Source: Nocardioides antri
GTDB lineage: Bacteria > Actinomycetota > Actinomycetes > Propionibacteriales > Nocardioidaceae
Length of the DNA stretch: 64,000 nucleotides
Reading direction: 5' to 3'
Assembly: GCF_008373765.1 (NCBI RefSeq)
Contig: NZ_VUJW01000003.1
Coordinates: 186,001 to 250,000 of the forward strand
In this document: positions 17,932 to 25,680 of the stretch, one piece after another
How positions within the stretch are numbered: the stretch's first letter is position 1
Layout: every line of letters starts with the position of its first letter
Notes under the pieces: generated by a model
Seen by the model: the letters and a program-made list of their open reading frames with translations, nothing else
Told to the model about the DNA's origin: nothing
Database searches by the model: none
Program-made: the position numbers and the translations under genes

Positions 17932-18464
17932 TCTCCCTCCCGGGGCTCACCTCGCTGCCGGCGCTCGACCACCCCGAGCTGGTGGCGCCGCGGGTCGCCG
18001 CGGCGCTCGCCTCGTGGGCGGCGGCCGACGGTGTCGCGGTCGTGGAGATCCCCCCGGAGCTCGCCGACACCGCAGCCATGAGCGCGGCGTACGACCTCCC
18101 CCTCTCGGCCGGCGTCAACTGCGTGGTCGTCGCCGGCAGGCGGGAGGGCGAGGAGCGGGTCGCCGCGTGCCTGGTCCGCGCCGACACCCGTGCCGACGTC
18201 AACCACACGGTCAAGCGGCTGCTCGACGTACGGAAGCCGTCGTTCCTGCCGATGGGGCGGGCGGTGACCGAGTCCGAGATGGAGTACGGCGGCATCACGC
18301 CCGTCGGGCTCCCCGACGGATGGCGGCTGCTGGTCGACGCCCGGGTGCCGGACGTCGAGACCGCGATCATCGGCTCGGGCGTGCGCCGGTCCAAGCTCCT
18401 CCTCCCCGGCGCGCTGCTGGCACAGCTGCCCGGTGCCGAGGTCGTCGAGGGACTGGCAGGCTGA
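17922..18464 (+). CDS. YbaK/ProX-type aminoacyl-tRNA deacylase
   Basis: A 180-residue protein of the YbaK/EbsC family, which removes wrong amino acids from tRNA. The family core is visible: VKRLLDVRKPSFLPM, the strand and turn YGGITPVGLP, and the C-terminal GSGVRRSKLLLPGALL. Which mischarged tRNA it clears cannot be told from sequence. The GTG at 17922 lies inside the end of the upstream gene, which indicates coupling. Confidence 0.8.
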   Translation: MDLISLPGLTSLPALDHPELVAPRVAAALASWAAADGVAVVEIPPELADTAAMSAAYDLPLSAGVNCVVVAGRREGEERVAACLVRADTRADVNHTVKRLLDVRKPSFLPMGRAVTESEMEYGGITPVGLPDGWRLLVDARVPDVETAIIGSGVRRSKLLLPGALLAQLPGAEVVEGLAG

Positions 18465-18468
18465 GGCG

Positions 18469-19374
18469 ATGATGCGCCGAGTGCTCGCCGCCGCCACCGT
18501 CGTCGTCGTGCTCGCCGGGTGCGACGGCTCCGCCGAGCCCGACACCGAGCCGAGCGACGCGGTCGTCACCAGCAGCCCGACGAGCGAGGCCGTCGACCCC
18601 GGCCCCGTCGTGGAATGCCCCCGGGCCGTCGCGGAGCCCGATCCCCAGCTGCCGGACGAGGTGCCGGACGGCGCCACCTCGGTCCGCCTCTGCGACGGAG
18701 GCGCCGACGAGGTGACGCCGCCGCTGGACGCGCTCACGACCGACGTCGCGTCCGTGGCGAGCGCGATCAACGACCAGCCGCTGGTGTCGCGGGCCTGCGC
18801 CGACCGCCAGCTGCCGACGTACCAGCTGGCCTTCGGGTATCCCGACGGCTCGCGCTTCGTCGTCGCCGGCAGGTTCACCAGGTGCGGGGAGCTCCTCGTC
18901 GGCAGCGGCCGGCGCGCGAAGGCGGGTCCGCCGCTCCGCACCTTCCTCGACCTGCTCCAGGCGCAACGCTCGACGACGACCCCGCCCGACCGCATGTTCG
19001 GGCCCGACTCGCTCGACTGTGCGCAGCCGCAGCAGGAGTGGACCTGGCCGCTGGGTGACCCGGCCGAGCTGACCGTCGCGGTCCTCTGCGTCGGGCAGCC
19101 GGACCGACCCGGCGAGGCCCGGCGGGCGACGATCCCACCCGACGACCTGGCGACGCTCGTGGCGAGCATGGAGCGCCACACCGCGTCCACCGCCGACGTC
19201 TTCACCTGCCCGGTCCCCCGGACGGAGCACTGGATCGTCGGCGCGAACGCCTGGGGAGACCCGATCACGCTGCCCCACGGCTGCCTCGGCCCGACCATCC
19301 GCCCCGGCCGCGACTGGCGCCCGCGAGGAGAGGCGCGGGAGATCGTCCGAAAACTCGTGAAAAATGCGGGCTGA
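18469..19374 (+). CDS. Lipoprotein matching the outer domain of the 20420-21445 sigma partner
   Basis: A 301-residue lipoprotein of unknown function. The signal ends in VVVVLAGC. The mature part aligns along its length with the outer domain of the anti-sigma-like protein 1 kb downstream. Eight cysteines match in order (VVEC, RLC, RAC, TRC-ELLVGSGR, LDC, VLC, FTC, HGC), as do the PxGATSxRLC and LLQAQR segments. It has no cytoplasmic or sigma-binding part. It might bind the same ligand and compete with or assist the sensor. It begins 5 bases after the YbaK stop. The second ATG at 18472 is an equally possible start. Confidence 0.75.
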   Translation: MMRRVLAAATVVVVLAGCDGSAEPDTEPSDAVVTSSPTSEAVDPGPVVECPRAVAEPDPQLPDEVPDGATSVRLCDGGADEVTPPLDALTTDVASVASAINDQPLVSRACADRQLPTYQLAFGYPDGSRFVVAGRFTRCGELLVGSGRRAKAGPPLRTFLDLLQAQRSTTTPPDRMFGPDSLDCAQPQQEWTWPLGDPAELTVAVLCVGQPDRPGEARRATIPPDDLATLVASMERHTASTADVFTCPVPRTEHWIVGANAWGDPITLPHGCLGPTIRPGRDWRPRGEAREIVRKLVKNAG

Positions 19375-19403
19375 CCAGGGCTTTTACATGCGCCACGGCG
19401 ACC

Positions 19404-19409
19404 TACCAT
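19404..19409 (+). promoter_or_regulatory. -10 hexamer, leaderless type, for the 19416 gene
   Basis: TACCAT ends six bases before the GTG at 19416, the same spacing seen at purN and the gua genes. A GGAG also lies in the gap, so a ribosome-site reading is possible. Confidence 0.4.
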
Positions 19410-19415
19410 GGAGAC

Positions 19416-19808
19416 GTGGCCACGTTTCCGGTGTCACCCGAGCCTGAGGGCATCGACGCACTGTTCGAGAGCTCTCCCGACCCCGACGTCCACACGTCGG
19501 CAGCCGCAGAGACCGGGTTCCTGCTCGGGCTCGCCGCCCTCCTCGCGGCCCCGTTCTCGGTGATGCACTCCTTCGCGCTCGGGTCCGGCGTGCTCGGCGC
19601 GCTCCTCGCCTTCCGCGGGCTCGCGGCGACGAGCAGCGCCCACGTCGCCGGCCGCGCCCTGGCGCCGTTCGGACTCGCCATGGCCGGGATGGCCCTGCTG
19701 GTCGTCTCCGTGCGCTACCTCGGCCTCGACACCGCGTTCGGCGACGAGCTCCTCCCGACCCTGCAGGGCTGGCTCGAGGACCTCAACACCCGCGTAGCCC
19801 GGCCCTGA
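19416..19808 (+). CDS. Small two- to three-helix membrane protein
   Basis: A 130-residue membrane protein of unknown function. The acidic N-terminus (about 1-32) is followed by closely spaced hydrophobic segments (GFLLGLAALLAAPFSVMHSF, FALGSGVLGALLAFRGLAA, FGLAMAGMALLVVSVRYLGL). It broadly resembles DUF4190-type proteins. The GTG at 19416 has TACCAT six bases upstream. It lies between the lipoprotein and the sigma factor but has its own promoter candidate. Confidence 0.7.
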   Translation: MATFPVSPEPEGIDALFESSPDPDVHTSAAAETGFLLGLAALLAAPFSVMHSFALGSGVLGALLAFRGLAATSSAHVAGRALAPFGLAMAGMALLVVSVRYLGLDTAFGDELLPTLQGWLEDLNTRVARP

Positions 19809-19844
19809 TCAAGCCGCGGCTGTCCGCGCCCGACGCTGGCGTGA

Positions 19845-19872
19845 CAACCTTTCGGCCACCCTCGCCGCTTCT
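19845..19872 (+). promoter_or_regulatory. Candidate ECF-sigma promoter before the second SigE-family gene
   Basis: CAACC at 19845-19849 is followed after 17 bases by GCTTCT. An AAC -35 in this position is typical of autoregulated SigE-family genes. The -10 is weak, so this is a tentative call. Confidence 0.3.
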
Positions 19873-19890
19873 GGTGGTGAGAGGAGCGGC

Positions 19891-20427
19891 ATGGACGGGA
19901 GCGTGGTGAGCGAGCAGACAGCAGCGCCGACCGAGACCGGCGACGCCTCGTTCGAGGCGTTCGTCGCCGCGCGGGGCGACGCCCTGTGGCGTTCGGCCTG
20001 GTTGCTCACCGGCGACCACCAGCTCGCCGAGGACCTCGTGCAGACCGCGCTCGCCAAGAGCTGGCGGGCCTGGTCCCGGGTAGGCCCCCACGGCTTCGAG
20101 GCGTACGTCCGGCGGGTGCTGTTCACGACGTACGCAGCCTGGTGGCGCCGCAAGTGGCGCGGCGAGCGGCCGACGGAGCACCTGCCCGAGGCGGCGACCA
20201 CCCCCGGTGACAGCGACGCGCGCAACGACCTGGTCGCCGCGCTCGCCGACCTGCCGCGCGGGCAGCGAGCGGTCGTGGTGCTGCGCTACTTCGAGGACCT
20301 GACCGAGCAGCAGACCGGGGACCTGCTCGGCATCAGCCTCGGCACCGTTAAGAGCCAGTGCTCACGCGCGCTGGCAGCACTGCGTTCCTCTCCCCGTCTG
20401 CGACGAGAGGAGACCTCCGATGACTGA
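19891..20427 (+). CDS. SigE-family RNA polymerase sigma factor (ECF)
   Basis: A 178-residue ECF sigma factor of the SigE family. Region 2 is seen as ALWRSAWLLTGDHQLAEDLV and ALAKSWRAW, with the aromatic-rich YVRRVLFTTYAAWWRRKWRG. Region 4 is seen as LPRGQRAVVVLRYFEDLTEQ and LLGISLGTVKSQCSRALAAL. It overlaps the membrane partner by 8 bases, as in the first sigma locus. GAGAGGAG lies 6-10 bases before the ATG. Confidence 0.92.
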   Translation: MDGSVVSEQTAAPTETGDASFEAFVAARGDALWRSAWLLTGDHQLAEDLVQTALAKSWRAWSRVGPHGFEAYVRRVLFTTYAAWWRRKWRGERPTEHLPEAATTPGDSDARNDLVAALADLPRGQRAVVVLRYFEDLTEQQTGDLLGISLGTVKSQCSRALAALRSSPRLRREETSDD

Positions 20428-21445
20428 CGAGCAGTGGCTGCGGGACGGGCTGGCCGACGCCGTGCCCGAGCCGCCCGGCAACCCCGACCGAGCCCGCGCT
20501 GCCCGGGGCCGGGCCCGGCGACGTCGTACGACGGTGCTCGCGGTCGTGGGCACGGCCGGTGCCGTGGCCGCTGCCGCCGCGCTCACCGCGACGCTCTCCT
20601 CCGGCGACGTGACCGACGACGACCAGACCGCCTCGGATCCGCCGGCGTCCGTCGTCGAGTGCCCACCGATCAAGATCCGTGACGGCGTCGCCCAGGGGTC
20701 CGCGATCGACCAGCCGGACCCCGACGCACCCGATGCCGTCCCCGGGGGCGCGACGTCCGCTCGGCTGTGCCAAGGGCCCGGCACGCCCCTCGAGGTGCCC
20801 GCGGACGCGCTCGTCACCGACGTCGAAACCTTGGCGGCCTCGATCAACGCGCTCGACGAGGCCCCTGAACACCAGATGTGCACGCACGACCTCGGCCCGG
20901 GCTATCGGATCGTGTTCGGCTACGGCGACAGCACGACCTTCGTCGTGAGCGGTCAGCTCTACGGCTGCCACACGTTGGTCGTCGGCAGCGGGTACCGCGC
21001 CGACCCGGAAGCCGCACAGAGTGACTTCCTGTCGCTGCTCCAAGCCCAGCGGGACGCAGCGGAACCTCCGGAGGAGCCGCCGGTCGCTCCCTCCTGCGAG
21101 ACCGATGGCACCGCAGCCGACGCGACCGGTCAGGTGGCCGAGATGGCCGCAGCAGTGCTGTGCGTCAACGAAGGACGCGTGCCCCGTTGGTCGTTGCCGA
21201 TCCCGGCCGACGACCTGGCCGCTCTGCTCGCCGACATCGAGGTGGAGGCGGTCCGAGGAGGCGGGGTCAACCGTTGCTACCGCGATGCACCCTGGATCTC
21301 AGGCGTCACAGTCTGGGGGGACCGTGTCGAGGTGGGCTACCACTGCGACACCTACGTCCTCCCCGATGGGCGGACCTGGGTGCCCTCGACGGAGGCCCAG
21401 CAGATCCTCGACCGGCTGGTCAGTGAGGTTCGCCCAGTCCCGTGA
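20420..21445 (+). CDS. Membrane partner (putative anti-sigma) of the second SigE-family factor
   Basis: A 341-residue single-pass protein. The short cytoplasmic part (about 1-37, ending RGRARRRRT) is followed by a helix (VLAVVGTAGAVAAAAALTAT) and an outer domain with eight cysteines. That domain closely matches the lipoprotein at 18469-19374 and is unlike the sensor domains of the first sigma locus. It probably holds the sigma factor until an outer signal binds; this follows from overlap and topology, not from a known anti-sigma motif. Its 3' end overlaps the convergent F420 reductase gene by 26 bases. Confidence 0.75.
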   Translation: MTDEQWLRDGLADAVPEPPGNPDRARAARGRARRRRTTVLAVVGTAGAVAAAAALTATLSSGDVTDDDQTASDPPASVVECPPIKIRDGVAQGSAIDQPDPDAPDAVPGGATSARLCQGPGTPLEVPADALVTDVETLAASINALDEAPEHQMCTHDLGPGYRIVFGYGDSTTFVVSGQLYGCHTLVVGSGYRADPEAAQSDFLSLLQAQRDAAEPPEEPPVAPSCETDGTAADATGQVAEMAAAVLCVNEGRVPRWSLPIPADDLAALLADIEVEAVRGGGVNRCYRDAPWISGVTVWGDRVEVGYHCDTYVLPDGRTWVPSTEAQQILDRLVSEVRPVP

Positions 21446-22130
21446 TCCGCAGGCCGGAGTGGACCTTGTACTTCCGGTTGATCGAGATCAGCACGGCGGT
21501 GAAGGGCTCGAGCTGGCGGGCCAGCCGGAGCTTGCCGCCGTCGATGCCGACGCGGCCGGTGACCGAGGCGGCGAGGTTCATCGCGATCCCCTTCGCCTCG
21601 ACGACGTCGCCGACGACGATCACGTCCTCGTCGAGGAACTCGATGTCGTCCCAGAGGCCGACGGCCGAGACGTTGTGGAAGGCGCCGACCACGGTCGCCT
21701 CGGGGGCGAGCTCCTGGGCGGACTCGGCCGCGGATCCCGCACCGTTGTTGATGATCCGGCCGTGCGCGCCGCGCTTGTCGAAGGCGAGCGGGTTGACGCA
21801 GGAGATCACGGTCTTGCCGGCCAGCGGCAGGGACGCCACGAGCTCGTCGTGGCCGTCGTACGGCACCGCGAGGAGCACGACGTCGCACTGCTCCACGGCG
21901 TGGGGGTTGGAGGCGCCGCTGACCTCGCCGGCGCCCGGGGCGCCGGCGAGCCGCTCCCGGACCTCCTCGGCGACGGCCTCGGCCTTCTCCGCCGCCCGGG
22001 ACCCGAGGACGACCGAGTGCCCGCCACGGGCGAACCGGTAGCCCAGCCCCTTGCCCTGCGGGCCGGTGCCGCCGATCACGGCCACGCGGTACCTGGGATC
22101 CGACGCTGCATCCGACGTGGTCTCGGTCAT
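21420..22130 (-). CDS. npdG: F420H2:NADP+ oxidoreductase (NADPH-dependent F420 reductase)
   Basis: This 236-residue enzyme moves hydride between NADPH and coenzyme F420, supplying F420H2 to F420-dependent oxidoreductases. The N-terminal Rossmann fold has VAVIGGTGPQGKGLGYRFAR with the NADPH-selective RGGHSVVLGSR. VLLAVPYDGH and VISCVNPLAFDK are typical of the family. The start ATG at 22130 has AGGAGG six bases upstream. It is divergent from an F420-dependent oxidoreductase across a palindromic operator, so supply and use of F420H2 are probably switched on together. Confidence 0.92.
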   Translation of the reverse strand: MTETTSDAASDPRYRVAVIGGTGPQGKGLGYRFARGGHSVVLGSRAAEKAEAVAEEVRERLAGAPGAGEVSGASNPHAVEQCDVVLLAVPYDGHDELVASLPLAGKTVISCVNPLAFDKRGAHGRIINNGAGSAAESAQELAPEATVVGAFHNVSAVGLWDDIEFLDEDVIVVGDVVEAKGIAMNLAASVTGRVGIDGGKLRLARQLEPFTAVLISINRKYKVHSGLRITGLGEPH

Positions 22131-22167
22131 TGGTCCTCCTAGGTCACATCCGGTCGACGTTGCGAAC

Positions 22168-22186
22168 GTGACAGTACTACTGTCAC
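22168..22186. promoter_or_regulatory. Perfect 19-bp palindromic operator between the F420 genes
   Basis: GTGACAGTA-C-TACTGTCAC has two perfect 9-base arms around one base. It sits 38 bases before npdG and 41 before the F420-dependent oxidoreductase, where one repressor dimer could block both promoters. Size and symmetry fit TetR-family operators, but no regulator gene lies next to it. Confidence 0.7.
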
Positions 22187-22226
22187 AGTTGATGCCGAAC
22201 GCTACCCCGTACCCGAAGGATCGCCC

Positions 22227-23270
22227 GTGAAGCTCTCCAGCTCGTTGATGTACGCCGGCAACCCGCGCGAGGCCGCCGACCAGGTGACCGCTCTCGAGCA
22301 GGCCGGTCTCGACACCATCTGGGTCGCCGAAGCCTACGGCTTCGACTCCCCGACGCTGATGGGCTACCTCGCCGCGAAGACCGAGACGATCGAGATCGGC
22401 TCCGCGATCCTCAACATCTACTCCCGCACGCCGGGCGCTCTGCTCCAGACCGCGGCGGGCCTCGACAACGTCAGCGGCGGGCGCGCGATCCTCGGCCTCG
22501 GCGCGTCCGGGCCCCAGGTGATCGAGGGCTTCCACGGCGTCCCCTACGCCAGCCAGCTCGGCCGGACCCGCGAGATCGTCGACCTGATCCGGCGCGGTCT
22601 GCGGCGCGAGGTGCTCACCAACGACGGCATCTTCAAGCTCCCCCTGACCAAGGAGAACGGCGCGGTCACCGGCCTCGGCAAGCCGCTGAAGCTGCTCACC
22701 CACCCCGAGCGCGACAGCGTGCCGATCTACATCGCCGCACTCGGCCAGAAGTCGGTCCAGGGCACGGCCGAGTACGCCGACGGCTGGCTGCCGTTCCTCT
22801 ACTACCCCGAGAAGGCCAAGGAGGTCTGGGGCGAAGCCGTGGCCAACGGCACGGCGAAGCGCCCCGACTCGCTCGCCCCGCTCGAGGTGGTCGCGGGCGG
22901 TATGTGCGCGATCGGCGACGGACCGGAGACGAAGGCGCTGCTCGACTTCGCCCGCCCCCTGATCGCCCTGTACGTCGGCGGCATGGGCGCGCGCGGCAAG
23001 AACTTCTACAACGACCTCTTCTGCGACTACGGCTTCGAGAAGGAGGCGAAGGAGATCCAGGACCTCTACCTCGACGGCAAGAAGCGGGAGGCGGAGGCAC
23101 TGGTCCCGATGGAGTTCCTCGAGGCGATGAACCTGGTGGGCCCCGAGTCCTACGTCAAGGAGCGGATCGCCGCCTACCAGGAGTCGGGCGTCACCAACCT
23201 GCAGATCACACCGGCGGCCGAGGACGCCCCCGCCCTCGTGCGCAGGATGAAGGAGCTCATCTCCGCCTGA
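22227..23270 (+). CDS. LLM-class F420-dependent oxidoreductase
   Basis: A 347-residue luciferase-like barrel enzyme expected to use F420H2. The family start (MKLSSSLMYAGNPREAADQV, LDTIWVAEAYGFDSPTLMGY), the F420-site loop LNIYSRTPGALLQTAAGLD and GRAILGLGASGPQVIEGFHG are seen. The substrate is unknown; relatives in mycobacteria and Nocardioides act on lipids, sterols or nitroaromatics. The GTG at 22227 has GAAGGA six bases upstream. It shares a control region with npdG, which strongly supports F420 as cofactor. Confidence 0.88.
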   Translation: MKLSSSLMYAGNPREAADQVTALEQAGLDTIWVAEAYGFDSPTLMGYLAAKTETIEIGSAILNIYSRTPGALLQTAAGLDNVSGGRAILGLGASGPQVIEGFHGVPYASQLGRTREIVDLIRRGLRREVLTNDGIFKLPLTKENGAVTGLGKPLKLLTHPERDSVPIYIAALGQKSVQGTAEYADGWLPFLYYPEKAKEVWGEAVANGTAKRPDSLAPLEVVAGGMCAIGDGPETKALLDFARPLIALYVGGMGARGKNFYNDLFCDYGFEKEAKEIQDLYLDGKKREAEALVPMEFLEAMNLVGPESYVKERIAAYQESGVTNLQITPAAEDAPALVRRMKELISA

Positions 23271-23294
23271 GCCCGCTTGTCCGGAGTGTCACGG

Positions 23295-23336
23295 ACCGGC
23301 CCGGCCTGGTGTCTTCATGACGCCTGCCGGGCCGGT
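23295..23336. terminator. Terminator-like hairpin after the F420 oxidoreductase
   Basis: The arms ACCGGCCCGGC and GCCGGGCCGGT are perfect complements 20 bases apart. The inner part can extend the stem (GGTGTC with GACGCC). It starts 25 bases after the oxidoreductase stop. There is no T-run. Confidence 0.6.
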
Positions 23337-23440
23337 TGCGTCGTACCAGGGTGGATCCCCGATGAATCCCTGACGTTCTCGGGGTCGGATCCGGCGAAAC
23401 CCTGATGCCAATGTCCGTGCCTCCTGGAAGGCTGCTTCCC

Positions 23441-25606
23441 ATGCACCGTCAGATAGCCGGTTCCCTGACCGGCCCCGTCACCAAATGGATCGTCCTCGTC
23501 GCCGTCGTGCTGATCGCCGGCGGCCTCGGCTCATTGGCCGGGAAGCTCGTCGACGTCCAGAACAACGAGACCCAGTCCTGGCTCCCCGAGAGTGCCGAGT
23601 CGACGAAGGCGTTCGACAAGCTGGGAGAGTTCCAGGACGAGTACGACGTCGGCACGACGGTCGTCTACTACCGTGCCTCCGGCCTCACCGAGGCCGACCT
23701 CGCCGCGATCGAGGAGCAGGCAGCCGAGATCGAGGAGCTCGACGGCATCAGCAACGTGCTGACGCCCGGCCGGGCTGCGGCTGCGGCCGAGGAGCTGCCG
23801 GAGGGTGCGCCGGCACCCCCGCCGTTCGTGTCCGAGGACAACCAGGTCGCCAAGATCGAGTTCACCGTCAACTACGGCGACAAGCTGTGGGAGGAGCTGC
23901 CCACGCTCAAGGAGGACGTCGACGACATCACCTCGCTGCCTGACGGGGGCGAGGTCTACCTCGCCGGCGCCGGCGGGCAGAACGCCGACGCGGCGACGAT
24001 CTTCACGTCCTTCGACAGCAAGCTGCTGCTGATCACGCTCGGCGTGGTGATCCTGATCCTGCTCGTCAGCTACCGCAGTCCGCTGCTCTGGATCCTGCCG
24101 ATCATCAGCGCGCTGGTGTCGCTCGGCGCCTCGATGGGCCTGCTCTACCTCCTGGCCAAGAACACCGACCTCACCGTCAACGGCCAGACCCAGTTCATCA
24201 TGACGGTGCTCGTCATCGGCGCCGGCACCGACTACGCGCTGCTGCTGATCGCCCGCTACCGAGAAGAGCTACGCCGCCACGAGGACCGCCACGAGGCGAT
24301 GGCGTTCGCGCTGCACCGGGCGGCCCCGGCCATCCTGGCCAGTGCGGCGACGGTCGCCGTCGGCCTGCTGTGCCTGCTGTTCGCCGACCTCAACTCGACC
24401 GCTGGCCTGGGCCCGGCCAACGCCGTCGCCATCGTGGTGACCGTGCTGGTGATGGTCACCCTGCTGCCGGCGCTGCTGGTGATCTTCGGCCGCTGGATGT
24501 TCTGGCCGTTCGTCCCCCACTTCGGCTCCCAGGAGCCCACGGCGTCCGGCTTCTGGGCCAAGGTCGGCAGGTCGGTCAGCGGACAGCCGCGGATGGTGTG
24601 GATCGGCACCGCCGCTGCCCTCGCGGTGGTCTGCCTCGGGTTCCTGCGCCTCGACACCGGCGGCATCCCGAGCGACGAGCAGTACACGACCGACCAGGAC
24701 TCGGTGACCGGCCAGGGGATCCTGGTCGACCACGGTCTCGTCGACTCCAGCACGCCGATCCAGGTCGTCGCCAACGCCGACCGGGCCGAGGCCGTCGTGA
24801 CGGCGATGCAGGGCATCGACGGCATCGGGGAGCCGGCCCTGGTCGCCACCAAGGACGGCACGTCGCTGATCGTGGCGGAGCTGAGGAGCGATCCCTACTC
24901 CGAGAGCGCTTTCACAGCAGTGGAGGACGTCCGCGACGCTGTCCACGGCGTCGACGGGGCCGACGGGCTGACGACCGGCATCAGCGCGGTGACGGTCGAC
25001 ATCATGGAAGCGTCCGACCGCGACAACAAGGTGATCATCCCGATCGTCCTGCTGGCCGTGCTGCTCATCCTGTTCATCCTGCTGCGATCGGTGTTGTCGC
25101 CGCTCCTGCTGATCGGCACCGTGATCCTGTCGTTCGGCGCTGCGCTCGGGATCTCGGGCCTGGTGTTCGACTTCATCTACGGTCACCACCAGACCGATCC
25201 CGGGTTCCCGCTGTGGGCGTTCGTGTTCCTGGTCGCCCTGGGCATCGACTACAACATCTTCCTGATGACCCGGGTGCGCGAGGAGACCATGAACCACGGG
25301 ACGCGGAAGGGGTCGTTGATCGCCCTCTCCTCGACCGGTGGCGTGATCACCTCGGCCGGCATCGTGCTGGCAGCCACCTTCGCCGCCCTCGCGACGATGC
25401 CGCTGACCTTCACGCTGCAGCTCGGCACCACCATCGCGCTCGGGGTGCTGCTCGACACGATGATCGTCCGCTCGGTCCTGGTGACGGCGCTCAACCTCGA
25501 CCTCGGCGGCAAGATCTGGTGGCCGAGCAAGCTCGACGCCGAGGACCGGCAGCTGCCCGAGCCGGGGCAGGAGCCGGAGCGGGAGAAGGTGCCCGCGCTC
25601 GACTGA
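23441..25606 (+). CDS. MMPL/RND-family lipid transporter
   Basis: A 721-residue transporter with the usual two halves. A first helix ([19 protein letters not shown]) and a large outer domain are followed by helices including [19 protein letters not shown] and the motif [20 protein letters not shown]. The second half repeats this plan, with [20 protein letters not shown] and [24 protein letters not shown] proteins export lipids, siderophores or pigments; the cargo here is unknown. I preferred the ATG at 23441, which has GGAAGG about nine bases upstream, over in-frame ATGs at 23405 and 23411. It lies between F420 genes but has its own terminators. Confidence 0.85.
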   Translation: MHRQIAGSLTGPVTKWIVLVAVVLIAGGLGSLAGKLVDVQNNETQSWLPESAESTKAFDKLGEFQDEYDVGTTVVYYRASGLTEADLAAIEEQAAEIEELDGISNVLTPGRAAAAAEELPEGAPAPPPFVSEDNQVAKIEFTVNYGDKLWEELPTLKEDVDDITSLPDGGEVYLAGAGGQNADAATIFTSFDSKLLLITLGVVILILLVSYRSPLLWILPIISALVSLGASMGLLYLLAKNTDLTVNGQTQFIMTVLVIGAGTDYALLLIARYREELRRHEDRHEAMAFALHRAAPAILASAATVAVGLLCLLFADLNSTAGLGPANAVAIVVTVLVMVTLLPALLVIFGRWMFWPFVPHFGSQEPTASGFWAKVGRSVSGQPRMVWIGTAAALAVVCLGFLRLDTGGIPSDEQYTTDQDSVTGQGILVDHGLVDSSTPIQVVANADRAEAVVTAMQGIDGIGEPALVATKDGTSLIVAELRSDPYSESAFTAVEDVRDAVHGVDGADGLTTGISAVTVDIMEASDRDNKVIIPIVLLAVLLILFILLRSVLSPLLLIGTVILSFGAALGISGLVFDFIYGHHQTDPGFPLWAFVFLVALGIDYNIFLMTRVREETMNHGTRKGSLIALSSTGGVITSAGIVLAATFAALATMPLTFTLQLGTTIALGVLLDTMIVRSVLVTALNLDLGGKIWWPSKLDAEDRQLPEPGQEPEREKVPALD

Positions 25607-25623
25607 GCACGGCGCGTCCGACG

Positions 25624-25659
25624 ACCCCCTGCACTAGAACGTGTTCTAGTGCAGGGGGT
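25624..25659. terminator. Strong hairpin terminator after the MMPL gene
   Basis: Two perfect 17-base arms (ACCCCCTGCACTAGAAC and its complement) flank a 2-base centre; one G-T wobble allows extension to about 20 bases. It lies 17 bases after the stop of the transporter. The centre of the palindrome is a KstR-like operator, so the element may have two roles. Confidence 0.75.
25635..25648. promoter_or_regulatory. KstR-like operator upstream of fbiC
   Basis: TAGAACGTGTTCTA fits the published KstR consensus TNNAACNNGTTNNA. It covers the -35 region expected for the fbiC promoter (the -10 starts 19 bases after it). Repression by a KstR-type or other TetR regulator is inferred. Confidence 0.6.
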
Positions 25660-25666
25660 TGTCCGT

Positions 25667-25672
25667 TAGTCT
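25667..25672 (+). promoter_or_regulatory. -10 hexamer of fbiC
   Basis: TAGTCT ends eight bases before the fbiC ATG. This predicts a leaderless or nearly leaderless mRNA controlled by the operator just upstream. Confidence 0.45.
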
Positions 25673-25680
25673 TGGCGTCG

